Part shown: piece after piece, positions 45,352-56,641 of the stretch
Layout of the letters: every line of letters starts with the position of its first letter
Numbering within the stretch: the stretch's first letter is position 1
NCBI GenBank assembly: GCA_033060915.1
Contig: CM065394.1
Location: forward strand, 22,125,001-22,189,000
Direction: 5' to 3'
Length of the DNA stretch: 64,000 nt
Source: Euryodendron excelsum
Lineage: Eukaryota; Streptophyta; Magnoliopsida; Ericales; Pentaphylacaceae
Made by a program: the position numbers and the translations under genes
The notes under the pieces: model-generated
The model's input: the letters and a program-made list of their open reading frames with translations, nothing else
What the model was told of the DNA's origin: nothing
The model's database searches: none

Positions 45352-47756
45352 CTAAGGACGATGGTTGGGTAGTAACTGAGGAGGGGACTCCCTTCCCTCT
45401 CGTTGCCATTGTGGAGAGAGGACTCCGCTTTCCCATTCACCCTTTTTTGACTGAAATCTTTAACCATTACAAAATCGCTTCAATCCAGCTCGCACCAAAT
45501 GGTTATATGATAGTGATGGGAGTAGTTGAGTTAAACAGATGGTTAGGTCTGAATCTGGGGCTTCGCGAGTTCGATATTGCTACTTGGCAGTAGAGGTGAA
45601 CAGTGCCCGGTCAAACCACTATAGATATCACTTTAGGGCCAGGACTAACCACAGAGAATTGGTTCAATTTCTTCTAAGCTCGGGGAAGGGGATTAATGAC
45701 ATCATAGTTAGGGTGAGTGGTCCTTGGGAATTTGGGAATATCCCAGTGGAGTTAGCCCTACCACCACGATGCCCCATGGTCCCGCAAAAAATAGGTCGAT
45801 TACCTTTTCCCCAATCTAGTACAAAATTTTCCTCTTATCTGCCTGAAATTTCGTCTATTTTGACTCGTCACCCTTTGATTTCTTCTTTGTAGCAAACTTT
45901 AGTGTTAGGAATAAGAAGATTAAACTCCTAGGGGTTGACCTAAACGCTTTAGGCGTCGCTTAGGCGTACAAGGGTGAAGGAGCGTTAGCCGGAATCGGGC
46001 GAACTGCTCACGCCTTGCTGGGATACCCAGTTCAGTACCAATCTTTTACGGCGATACACGGAGTTGTTGGCCCGATTCTCGTTGCGCAGAAGATAGAGGG
46101 AGGTCGGCACGAGATTGGCGAGTACCCAGCATTGCTGCCCTTGTTCCCTGCCGCTTTTACTATCGTCCCCCTAACTACTGTTGCTAAAGGTGACATGGCT
46201 CTCAAGGTGCGAGATTTTTCATTGGCACTGGGAGGAAGAATTTATAGGAAAAGGAGAGGGGTGGCCTCATCCTTTGTCACCAGCACTTCTTCCATTGTCG
46301 GAGTCACTACTCATGCTGGTGACGCCAATGTTCCTCCTCCCTTAGTGCACTTAGCCACTGGAGCTCTTGCCGCCCCTGAGGTGGTTGATCTGGGTGAAGC
46401 TCCAGTATCTGAAGAAAGAATGAAGAAAAGAAGGTTGGTAAAGACTACTGAGAAGGAGGTCGCTCAAGCGAAGATGGTAGATTTTGCTACTCCTTCATCT
46501 GTGTCGACAGGTACTAATCCAAAGGGCAAAGGCAAGGTGGAGGAGCCGATAACCGAGGAGTTTGTGGCTCGGCCAAAGATTGCTGGTCAGGCCACGACCA
46601 TCCAGGATTCAGTCCTCAATTGTGCTGGCACAATTGTTGGGGCTCTTCAGACCATAGAGTCGCTCAGAGATGTCAGGGAGCTAAGTGAAATTGACAACCA
46701 GGATCTGCTGGCGGGCACCGTCTATGTGTCGATGGTGGTATGAAGTCTTTCCCGTCTATCTTTTTTATTCAAATCTTCTGCTGAGCTTTCCATTTGAGTT
46801 TTGCCCTTTTTTGTCCTATGCAGGGAGCGATCCAAAGTCTGGAGATCTTGCATCGATTCTGCAATCTGCAAAGTCGGCACGACAACCTGCTGCGGAACCA
46901 CGATCGGTTGAAGAATAAATTCCACACGAGAGATCGTGAGGCCAGGGGTTTCCAAAAGGCATTTCAGGATTAGCAGGTCCTTCTAGCAAAAATGCAATCC
47001 TGTTACAAACAAAAGGAAAAAGACTTCGACGAAACCAAGGCTGAGGCTGCCGATTTGAAAGTTAGGCTGGCCGAGGCTAAGAAGTCAACATCCGAAGCGA
47101 AAACGACTTTGGCTGAATCTCTATTAGAGGTGGAAGGGCTAAAGAAGAAGGGTGAGGCTCAGTACACCGAAGGTTTTAATGACGTTGGGGATCAGTATGA
47201 GATCTAGGTGAACCGCATTGCTGAGGGTGCCTTTCAAGATGGCTGGACGTCGGCTCTAACAAAGTTGAAGTTGGACAAATCTCCTCCTCTTTGGATGGAG
47301 ATACCTACTTGGGCTAATGCTGAATTCGAGTTTGAGGATGAAGCTGATGGAGATACTCGAGGTAAAGGAGCAAACATTATCCCTGAAGCTGAGGTAGTTA
47401 ATGAAGGCAGTTTTGTCGAGCTGCCTCCAGCTGATCTGCGCCTCATCAAGCCTCCAACTGCCGAGTTACCTCCATCCGATCTGCCCTCGCTGAGCCTCCA
47501 ACTGCCGAGTTGCTTTAGGACCTTTTACTTTGCTTTTTTCTTTTTCTTCTGTGAACATAATTGTAAGCTTCGCATATTTTATAAATGAACAATTTTTTCC
47601 ATTTGTTGTCTTCTGTGTACATACTTTTCTGTGCTATGAGTACCTCTCCCACAAATAGTCAATTTATACTGTAGACAAGTTTTCTGACCACTCCTAGACT
47701 ATGTTTCCCAAAAAAAAAACTTTCTAGATAAGTTAGGAAAATAAAACCTTGTCATT

Positions 47757-48245
47757 TGCTCGCCAAGCTGCCAAACTTAGGCAGAAAATTGGTTTTAGCA
47801 AAGAAAATAAATGCCTCAATTCGTAAATTGTGGCCTCTCACTTGGCCAACCTACCAGACTTGGATCGGGTTGAGTCAAGATACTTATCTTTTGATTCTTT
47901 AGTTTTTATGGCTTTTTTCTGCCGACCTTCTTGACTTAGGCCGAACCAAGGTGGGTCTTGATTATAAGCTTGTTTATAAAAGTTGTGGCCTTCGTTTAGC
48001 CAACCTGCCCAACTTAGACAACCAAGTTTTTTACACTTGGTTTTTTGTGACTTTCATTGGTCGACCTGGCCCTAAATGGTCCACAACCAAGTTTTTACAC
48101 TTGGTTTTTTTGTGACCTTCATTGGCCGACCTGCCTAACTTGGACAGGACCAAGTTTTTACACTTGATTTTTATGACCTTCATTAGTCGACTTGGCCATA
48201 AATGGTACATGACCAAGTTTTTACACCTAGTTTTTTTTTTTTTTA
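47757..48245. repeat. 65-bp tandem repeat array in the Tat element
   Basis: Units begin near 47981, 48046, 48111 and 48173 with GACCTTCATTGGCCGACCTG and end ACCAAGTTTTTACACTTGGT. Decayed units extend left to about 47757. The array lies between the antisense ORF and pol. Tat/Ogre elements are known to carry such arrays, which can seed satellite DNA. Confidence 0.75.
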
Positions 48246-48454
48246 TCTTCCTTCAGTGCTTAGTGTTTTGGAGTAGCATCAGACAAATGGATTTGTTCGA
48301 CTGACTTCAAATTTTTATTGATTATATGAAGCTTCAGAAGGACTAGACATTGTTGAGTTGTTACATCATAGGGGAGTCAATTCTACTTGTAAAATTTCTT
48401 CAAGTTGTTAGCGTTCCAAGGTCGGGGTAGCTGTCTCCCATCTTCAACAGTTTC

Positions 48455-48960
48455 CAGTCGGTATGCCCCCACGCCGACTTAGGAAGCTACTCGGTAGGGA
48501 CTCTCCCAGTTGGGGCCAAGCTTTCCATTTGCTGGATTCTTTGTTGCCCCCAATACTTTTCATAATACTAAGTCTCCTGGTACAAAGGCTCTTGGACGAG
48601 CCCGTTTATTGTAAGAGCGACTTAACTGTTGATGATATCCGATAAGTCTAATCAAGGCAGCCTCCCTGTTTTCTTTGACAAGATCCAAATCTCTAGCCAC
48701 AGTCTGGTCGTTAAGTCCAGTATTAAATGTTGTCGATCTGATCGTTGGTAGCCTCACCTCCAAGGGAATAGCTACTTCCACCTCGTAGGCCAAAGAAAAG
48801 GAGGTTTCGCCAGTAGATCTCCTCGGGGTGGTTCTATAGAACCATATGATGATGGGCAATTCCTCCACCCATTTTCCTTTAGCCCTTTCCAGCTACTTTT
48901 TGATCCCGTTCAGCAAAGGCATGTTTGAAATTCGAATTATGGAATTGGAAACTTGAAAAA
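48455..48960 (-). pseudogene. Ty3/gypsy integrase C-terminus (broken)
   Basis: Minus strand encodes KGKWVEELPIIIWFYRTTPR, STGETSFSLAYEVEVAIPLE, RLIGYHQQLSRSYNKR and RAFVPGDLVL, the conserved C-terminal half of Ty3/gypsy integrase. After LVL the frame shifts but LAPTGRVPT-type sequence remains. Upstream, NGIKK is followed by a TAG where the family has Arg or Gln, and the frame runs into the truncated LTR near 48930-48960. The catalytic core is missing. Confidence 0.85.
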
Positions 48961-51900
48961 TGTTGTGACCGCACCCATGAAGGTTGCCTATGTATCCTTT
49001 TGGAGTAATCAGGTCAGTCGTAGTTAGGACAAGAGACCGATAGAAGAGTTGATTCAGAAAAGAGTTGGAGTTGGAATTCGAATTGGATTTGGAAGAGTAA
49101 GAAATTTGGACTTTGATTGGAAGATTTGAAAAGATTGGTTTTGAAAGACTTGGTTTTAGGAAACTAAGACTTAGGAACTTAGAAAAGAAAGGTTGGACTT
49201 GTCTTAGAAAGATTTTAGAAAAGATTTGACATGAATACTGGACTTGGAAGATTAGGAAACTTGGAATTAGGAAAGACTCGAATTAGGGATGTTTCAAAAT
49301 AGGAAAGTTCCGTTTTAGGAAAGTTTCATTTTAGGAAAGTTTTGGAATCAAGAAAGTTTCGTTTTAGAAAAGTTTTGACTTAGAAAAGTTTCAACTTAGG
49401 AAAGTTTTGTATTCAGAAAGGTTTCGAATTAGGAAAGTTTTCGAAATAGGAAAGTTTCAATTTAAGAAAGTTTTAACTTAGGAAAGTTTTGGATTAGGAA
49501 ATATTTGAATTAAGAAAGTTTCAATTTATGAAAGCTTTGAATTAAGAAAATTTTGAGTTTAGAAAAGTTTTAGATTTAGAAAGATTTGAAGTTTTAGAAA
49601 AGTTTAGAATTTAGAAAGTTTTAGAGTTTGAAAGTCTTAACTTAAGAAAGTTTTGAATTTGGAAAGATTTGGAATTTAGATAGTTTTAGAATTTGAATTT
49701 TAGAAACTCTTGAGATTAGGAAAGGTTTGAGTTTAGGAGAGATTTGAAAACTTAGATTTGGAAAGTTAAGGTTTGAAAAGGGGTAGAATTAGGAAAGGGT
49801 TAAATTAGGAAAGATGTGAAAGTTGAGTTTTAAAACTTGGGAAAGATTTTTGTGTTCAAGTTTTGGAAACTTAAGATTTAGGAAAGTAGAAGATTAGGAA
49901 GGAGTTGAATTAGGAAAGATTTAGACTAAGAAGAGTTAAGATTCCTATTTCCTAAAACAAGGAATTAGATTTTGTTTCTAAAAGGGCGGGCTTGATTTTG
50001 TTTCCAAAAACGGAGGATAGGATCTAGTTTCCTAAAAGGGAGATTGGATTTGGTTTCCTAAAGGGAAGATTGGATTTGACAAGGATTTGGAAGGGAGGTT
50101 TTAGAAACCCTAGATTTGGAAAACTATAGTTTTGACGTAGAAAATAAGTTTTGGAAATATGTATAGTTTTGATGTAGAAAATAAGAGGTTTTGGAAACCT
50201 AGGTTTTAAGGCAAGATTGAAAATCATATTTTTGGGAAGGAAAATTAGGGTTTCCTAATTGTTGGCTTTAAGGCTTAACTTGGACTCTAAAAAAAGAGAT
50301 TTTTGGAAAGTGAGTTTTTGGAAAGAAGGTTTCGGAAAGGAAATCCTAGGGAGGAATTTCTAGAATGTGAGTTTTGAAAAGAGAGTTTTTGAAAAGATTT
50401 TTGGAAGGAGATTGTTAGAAAGAGTTTTTAGGAAAGAGATTTAGGAGGCATTTTTTGAAAGTAAATTTTGAGAAGAGTATTTTGGAAAGGAGTTCAAAAA
50501 GGAGTTTTGAAAAATAGATTTTTGGAGGAAGTTTTTAGAAAACAATTTTGGAAAGAAAAGTTTTAGGAAAGCATGTTGAAAAGGAGGGTTTTAAAGAGAA
50601 AGACTTTTGAAAACAGAGTTTTTAGAAAGTATAAAAATGTCTCACTTTCCTAAAGTGATTCTAACCATAAGAAGGCTAAAACCACTTTAAGAAAGTGGTT
50701 TTGAAAACAAGGATTTGAAAATATGGACCATATTGGTCACTTTAAATGTAACACTTTCCTAAAGCAACCCTAGCCATGGAAACGCTAGAATCACTCTAGG
50801 ATTGTGATTTTGAAGACAAGTTTTGAAAAAGGAGATTTTGATACAATTTTGAAAACAAGTTTAATGCAAGCTTTGAAAACGATTTTTGGAAGAATGCAAG
50901 ATAATGATATACATAATGCAAATTAGGGTCGTGAGCATACAAGGTTAAGGCTTCACCACATAATCAAGGGGGCCGAACCCACGTGGTCTTCAGTTAGACT
51001 AAAAGAAAGCCCCGGACACAGTGACCCTCCAATAGTCTAATCCTACACATGGACTGGGAATCCCCTTGTTTCAAGCATGCAAAGAAAGGGAGGAAGAAGA
51101 TAGGGGATTAAAATAGAAAAAACTCAAGTGGGTTAGGAGGGAGAAGAGAGAGGGAGAAGTGCAGAAACTTAAAGAGAAAACTTACTGTATGTCTTGCTTA
51201 TTTCGCTTGACTTTGCGCGCCTTGCTTTTCTTCAGTCTTTGCTTCACTTCATTCTTCGAGGGCTTGTCTTTGATCTTTAAAGCTTGTAGTTGAAGCAATC
51301 CAAGCCTTTGATGGAGGGTTGGAGGCTAGTGTATAAGTGTATAAGAGTGTGTATGAGTGTATAAGAGGCTAGGGTTTGGAAAACTTAGAGAAGCTAAGGT
51401 TTAGGGGGGCTACGAGCTCTGTATATCGAATATTAAGGTTTTTAGACTGAGTTTGCGGACCTCTTTTACGCTGGAAGAGGCTCTGTATTTATAGAGATGG
51501 GATAGACCTGACGCCTGTTGCAGTGGCGCTAGCCAGAAAGTTTTAAGGTTGGCAGGCAACGTATCTTGGGAAGATTTGGGCGCCTGTACTATTGACTATC
51601 ATGCAATTTGTAGCCTGGCTTCATTAAGAGTGACTCTGGAAAGTTCGAGAATGATTTAAGGGACTAGGAATGACCAGGAAGGCCGCAAAAAGGGCAGGAA
51701 CACTTAGAACAATGTCCTGAAAGTATTTGATTTGAAAAATGAAGATAAGATGTGTCAGAAGGGTTGACCAGGCCATTAGGGGCAAAACAGTCAACCGGGC
51801 TAGAAAGCTGTCGAGATGGACTCGGAACGTCCTGAAAGAAGATTTAAGAATTGGAAACATTATTTAGAATTTTCACAAAGGTTGCCGGCTTGATACCCAG

Positions 51901-53118
51901 AGCCGGTGTAGTCAGAAAAGATGACCTGCCCACTAGGGGTAAAACGGTCATTTTGCACCGGGTTCGCCAAAACTAACTCGGAATGATCCGGAAAGGTAAA
52001 GAAAGGTTGAGAATACTGTAGGAAGCATTCTTGAAAAGTTACCGGTTTGATACCCAAGGCTGGTGTGGTTCCCGGGGTGTTCAGATGACTAGGGGCAAAA
52101 TGGTCATCTTGACCGAAAAGTCTCAAAATTAACCCGAAACGGACTGGAGGGCACCTAATCATGTCGGATCATCTCTGGGACGATCTAGAAGGGTGGACTT
52201 ATCATTCTGAGGACTTAGGTGTGCTCTTGAGAAACATGCCAGAAAATGGCCCTAGGGGCAGTTTGGTCATTTTTCACCAAAGTGGGCTAGCAGGCACTAG
52301 TGTTGACCTGAGTTTTGAGTGTTTCCACCTCTCTGATGCCGGTCTCGTGATACAGGGGTTTGTTGGCAATTCCCTATATCGATCTGTTTGCGAGTATTTC
52401 TGCTACTCTAACGGTTGTAATGTTTGCGAGTATTTTTGCTACCCTAACGGTTCGCGATCATTCCCGAAACTGCCTGATCTTGGGAAGTTGCTAAAGTGAC
52501 TTAGCACCTGAGACTCAACTTTCTCAAAAGGCGTGTCTAAACAGAAATTTCTGCGTTGGCGGGCTAGCAAGCGCCAAAGGTGGATCGTTCTACCATCTAA
52601 GGGACTTGGGGTCTCGTCCTGATCGACAAGTTTAAAGGGACTTACCATTCCAAAGAGATTTTCTTCAAAAAAAGTGCCGGATTGGATAGAATTACCGTCT
52701 CGAGAAATCAACTGTCTCAAGAGAGGGATTGAAATTGGAATTAGAAAGGGGACTTACCGTCTTTGAAAAGACGCGCTTGATTTGAAATTGGAAAGGGGGC
52801 TTACCGTCTCTGGAAAGACGTGCCTAATTTGGAATTGGAAAGAAGACTTACTGTCTCTGGAAATACGTGCCTAATTTGGAATTGGAAAGGGGACTTACCG
52901 TCTTCAAAAAGACGCACCTGATTTGGGATTGGACCGAACGATGCCCTAGGGGCATTTTGGTCATTTTGCCTCTATTTAGGCCTGGTGAGCCCGCAAAGCG
53001 ATGAATAGATGGAATTAGACTTAGAGAGTTGATTTTGATTGAAATATATCCATATTGATTTGAGTACAAGTCTGGACGGACCATAGACTGCCGAGCAGTC
53101 AAAAATAAAATGCTTACA
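48930..53118 (-). mobile_element. Inverted, 3'-truncated copy of the giant Ogre/TatIII-type LTR
   Basis: Minus strand starts TGTAAGCATTTT at 53118 and follows the order of 37424-41630: 47-bp tandem repeats, GGCGC motifs, TATA box (TATAAATA near 51490), AACCCTA leader, and the AAACTTTCCTAA field (49070-50640), ending at TGGGTGCGGTCACAACATTT. The last about 740 bp of the LTR are absent. It is noticeably diverged from the + copy, so the two are separate insertions of one family. Confidence 0.85.
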
Positions 53119-53161
53119 GACACCTAGTTCACTTTCCTATGCATTAAACCTACTTAAACCC

Positions 53162-53164
53162 TAA
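53162..53164. repeat. Left target-site duplication TAA of the PIF/Harbinger element
   Basis: TAA at 53162-53164 and 59070-59072 flank the terminal inverted repeats. PIF/Harbinger elements characteristically target TWA trinucleotides. Confidence 0.92.
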
Positions 53165-53178
53165 GGCCTCGTTTGTTT
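53165..53178 (+). repeat. Left terminal inverted repeat
   Basis: GGCCTCGTTTGTTT, matching the reverse complement of 59056-59069. Confidence 0.92.
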
Positions 53179-53813
53179 TCAATCTAGTATAAGGGGGTAT
53201 AAAAGGGTAGTAACAATACTTGGGATATTTAGTCCCAGAAGAAAGTAAATGAGTATATTTTATACACCCTTGTACAAACCATTACCATATTTGGATTGAC
53301 AGGATTTGTGAGGGTATAAGGACCTACAATACTATCCCATGTTTGGATTGACATGGTATTATTGGTACAAAATTAATAGATTTCCAAAAATGCCTTTATT
53401 TTACCAAGCATTATACCTTGCCCTGCCCCTCTCTCCTACTTGACATAATAATATTTTTTTTTGGTACATGGGAAATCAAAGCAAATTTTTTTTTTTTTTT
53501 TTGCTTTGTTTGTTTCTTCTGTTTTCTTTCTTCTTGCTTTGATTTTCCATGTACCCAAAACAAAAAAAAAAAAGATTTCTACCGTAACTACCAAATTGGT
53601 AAGTCAATTACAAACACCGCCTTATAATAAATCGTCATATTATACAATAAAGTTGTGTAAAGTACCTAAATAATTAAAATGTAAAGATAAACAAACAAGT
53701 AGCTGCCTTCTCTTGCAACTTAAACAGCCATCACCATCACCAGACATGTAGCAACCAAAAGAAGCATCAACACCAAAATGTTACACTATCATGGATAAAG
53801 CATAAGTTCTTTC

Positions 53814-54315
53814 TTACACCCCTTTGGACATCCAACCCATAAGTAGGCAAACTATCATGGACAAAGAAACCCCCAACAAAAATATTAGTATTTTCTCGCG
53901 ACTATCAACGTTAGCTTTGGGTGCATTCTCAACCACATTCAACATCATTGCATTCTAAGAAGTTTTGGGTGCCAAAGGTAAAACGTGGGGAGGCTTAGGT
54001 GCCAAAGGCATTGGAGAAGGTTCAGCTTTCAAATGCTTAGGTGCTAAAGGAAGAATTGTAGAAGATTCAGCTACCAAAGGTAAAACTTGGCAAGTTTCAC
54101 TTGGCAAAAGGCACATGTGTATTAGAGCCACTGGAACCTCTGCCATGTTTTTGCATGTAATTCCTGAATTCAACTTTAGCTTCCTCATATGATGAATACT
54201 TGTGATGTTTAGCTCCATGATATCGATGTACCTGTAAATTGCACTCATCCCATGTAGCATAAATGCCGGGATTCCACCCAATAAACACGACATAATACCC
54301 TCCTTTCTTTGCCAT
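53814..54315 (-). pseudogene. RNase H1 N-terminal (viroplasmin-type) domain protein with proline repeat and membrane tail
   Basis: ATG at 54315 starts MAKKGGYYVVFIGWNPGIYA. With TWDECNLQVHRYHGAKHHKY following, this is the RNase H1 hybrid-binding domain (about residues 1-50). After a frame break near 54100 the other frame gives repeats of LPLAPK/LPLVAES, one TAG (after LPLAPKTS), then LIFLLGVSLSMIVCLLMGW, a plausible single membrane helix, and SKGV before the stop. No catalytic RNase H domain follows. It lies inside the PIF element, in line with the other ORFs. The domain is known to bind RNA/DNA hybrids; a role in transposition is unproven. Confidence 0.65.
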
Positions 54316-54638
54316 TTCTACTTCAATGCATAAATGTAACCAATAAAATACGGGGCAAATCTTTAATAGCATATAAATGTACCTTAAAAATAACCTAGTT
54401 TAATTAAAAGCTTGATATATATAGATAGCATCTATAACATATTTGCAAAATACATCACCAGCAAAATACCCATAAACAAAATACATAACCAGCATAATAC
54501 TAACTACAAAACATAAGAGGGGAAGATAAGGGAGTTATCATTCAGGTACAAAACATTAAAATAGCAAAATAAGTCATAGCCCCTATCAATATCGTATATT
54601 TTAGCTAAATAGTATTAAACATCCAAGAACAGAGCTAA

Positions 54639-55669
54639 TCACATAAAGTTTGACAATAACAATGTCTCAACCCAACGCATCCTATCCATCTCATTCAAGC
54701 TGAAGAAAATGTCCACCTTATCAGCTTGATACACAATCATAGCAACAGCTCTAAGCCTATCTTTGAAGGTCAAGTGTGGCCATTTCTCCAATTCTTGCTA
54801 CACTGCTCTCCTTGTTGTTGACAAATCTTGTTGCCATCCAATCCTATGGGCCAAGTTATCGATTCTCACAGTAGCCTGTTCACAGTACGTCCCAATTACG
54901 TTTGCCATTTCAGATATACCTTGTGCAATTATGTCAGTACCACCCTTTCGCTTCCCATTTCTTGGCTTTTTCATGGCTGCTTCAGTAGGAGTTTGGCTTA
55001 CTGAAGTAGAGCCATCTATGTCATTGAAGCATGATACATCTACTGGAAAAGACTCATCATCATTGCCACCATCCTCATTGCCATCAAACTCATCCACAGC
55101 ATCAGCTGCCCCTTCAGCAAATTCTCCTGTGGCCCTATCCTTTCAGAAAATAAGGCACCAAGAGTCATAGTATGGGAAAGACTTGTTTTTCATTCCCTTT
55201 GCATCTGGATCTTTCTACAATTTCATATTTGAAAACACACAAATATCATGCATTAACAAACATTCTACTTATGGATGGGACAAAAAAGGCAATGATAATT
55301 TGCCTTTAAATAAGTTTCCCATATGTCGTCTGTCTCTACCTCAATAACCTTATCAGTCTCATTGAATCCAAACCCACTAGTTCTCATCATTGTCGCAATG
55401 ATGTTGTATTGTCTCTTCCAAATCTTGATTTTGGAATCTATGTGTGGTTGGGCCTTCAAGTTTGTGCCTGGGAAGGCAAAAACCATTGTTTTCTCAAGCA
55501 ATGCTGTATATCTAGGCCTAAAAGTGCCATTGTCGCACCTCCACCCTGTGCCACACAACTCCTTTAGGGCTCCAATGAGCACCTCTTCCTCCCGTTTACT
55601 CCATACTCTCCTACTTAACTTGCTTGATGATCTTTTCCTTTTTTGACCACTGCTAGCCCCACTTTCCAT
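54639..55669 (-). pseudogene. Myb/SANT-like protein A of the PIF element
   Basis: Exon 1 55669-55304 (122 codons): basic leader (QKRKRSSSK), then RVWSKREEEVLIGALKELCG and SKIKIWKRQYNIIATMMRTS, the plant Myb/SANT-like (Myb_DNA-bind_3) domain. It ends TYLK at a GC donor (AAG|GCAAAT). Exon 2 55214-54639 gives KDPDAKGMKNKSFPYYDSWC, an acidic stretch, a Lys-rich KKPRNGKRKGG segment and a C-terminal helical part. Two in-frame stops (TGA after WCLIF, TAG after STTRRAV) break it. In this superfamily the Myb-like partner helps the transposase enter the nucleus and bind ends. Confidence 0.75.
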
Positions 55670-55852
55670 GCCTAAATAAACATTTGACCAACATTTTGTA
55701 TTACAGTAATGTGCATGAACAAAACAAAAGAATATGATTAAAATAAGAGACTTTTTTCATAGATTAAATAATATCATTACATCAAAAGGAACCTTCTCCA
55801 TCATACATGACAAATTCAAAATGATATAATAACAATATATCAAACATATTAT

Positions 55853-56460
55853 TCAATCTATATCTTCCATTCCATGACCATTAGCATAGGCATCATCAAC
55901 AGTGTCACCTACGACATCATCTGCAACTTGTGTATCCTTACTAAATATGCTGCACCAATAATGAAAATAGGGCAATGGCTTGTTTCTCATGCTGTTACAA
56001 TAAGGATGGCGCTACAATGATTAACAAACATTTTGTCAAACTTTATGTAGCACTAATATGTATTTAATATTATAGTTCATATGACATACTATCCTATATT
56101 TACCTGAATGAACCTTCTCCAAGTGTCATCATCATGGACAACAATAGAATTGGTCTTCTCATCAAAATGAAAACCACTTACTGCCAACATATTTGTAGTA
56201 GCAATGAACTCTTTCTTCCAATATTTAGCCTTTTTGGCAATTTCAGGCACACCACATAAACCACAATTTGGAAATATTCTCCTTATCTCATTTTGTAGCA
56301 AGTCAAGGTACCCAGGCCTAAAAGCCCCATTCTCAGTTTTCCATCCCCCTACTGCCATATCTTTCAAGCATTCTAAAAGAACTCTTTCTTCATCCTGATG
56401 CCATCCAATGTGTTTGGAGGACTTGCCTTCACAATAATTACAGCTACTACCACTATCCAT
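55853..56460 (-). CDS. Myb/SANT-like protein B of the PIF element
   Basis: Exon 1 56460-56104 (119 codons) and exon 2 56011-55853 (53 codons with TGA) join at consensus sites (TTCAG|GTAAAT, TTGTAG|C). They give an uninterrupted 171-residue protein with HIGWHQDEERVLLECLKDMA and AKKAKYWKKEFIATTNMLAV (Myb/SANT-like domain), then RNKPLPYFHYW and an acidic tail. It is clearly a distant paralogue of protein A, not a recent duplicate. It is the only seemingly intact gene of the transposon. Confidence 0.7.
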
Positions 56461-56641
56461 TCCTAATGTCATATAAATTTATATATAAATCAATGTAAAT
56501 AAACCAACACACATAATATATAATTGTCATAGAGAGTTCAATTAAAACCATCATAGAGAATAAATACATGCATATTGTCCAAATCCAGGTAATAACATCC
56601 AATAATTTTAAAACATTAATAAATTGTTCAAAACATTCATA

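Larger units (their letters stand above)
31392..47587 (+). pseudogene. Additional antisense ORF of the Tat element (putative gypsy-type transposon domain plus coiled coil), split by the copia insert
   Basis: Exon-like part 1 is 31392-31478 (29 codons). The frame resumes at 45357 after the copia element, exactly in phase. The following GLRFPIHPFLTEIFNHY and LAPNGYMIVMGVVEL match the plant Transposase_28 (putative gypsy type transposon) family. A one-base shift occurs near 45565, then YHFRARTNHRELVQFL and VSGPWEF. A 242-codon stretch (46015-46743) with a Lys/Ala-rich region follows. An intron at about 46738-46823 precedes a Lys/Glu-rich coiled coil (LKVRLAEAKKSTSEAKTTLA) and an acidic/Pro-rich tail. 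Extra stops (near 45890, 46972, 47205) make it non-functional. Function in the family is unknown. Confidence 0.65.
30400..48960 (-). mobile_element. Minus-strand Tat-lineage Ty3/gypsy element, 3' part (host of the nested copia)
   Basis: Reading the minus strand from 48960 leftward gives the integrase C-terminus (48455-48960), a 65-bp tandem array (47757-48245), a large ORF running antisense to pol, a purine-rich tract (31061-31074) and an LTR-like block (30400-31058). An additional ORF between pol and the 3' LTR, in either direction, is known for Tat-lineage elements (Retand, Grande, Ogre). The 5' part is missing beyond 48960, where a truncated giant LTR begins. The size without the nested 13.9-kb copia insert is about 4.7 kb. 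Confidence 0.6.

Noticed and set aside
54097..54315. Endogenous caulimovirus fragment, because the domain is of viroplasmin type
   Set aside because: The same domain is the N-terminal part of cellular RNase H1. No other caulimovirus gene is nearby, and the ORF sits inside PIF/Harbinger terminal repeats together with its transposase.
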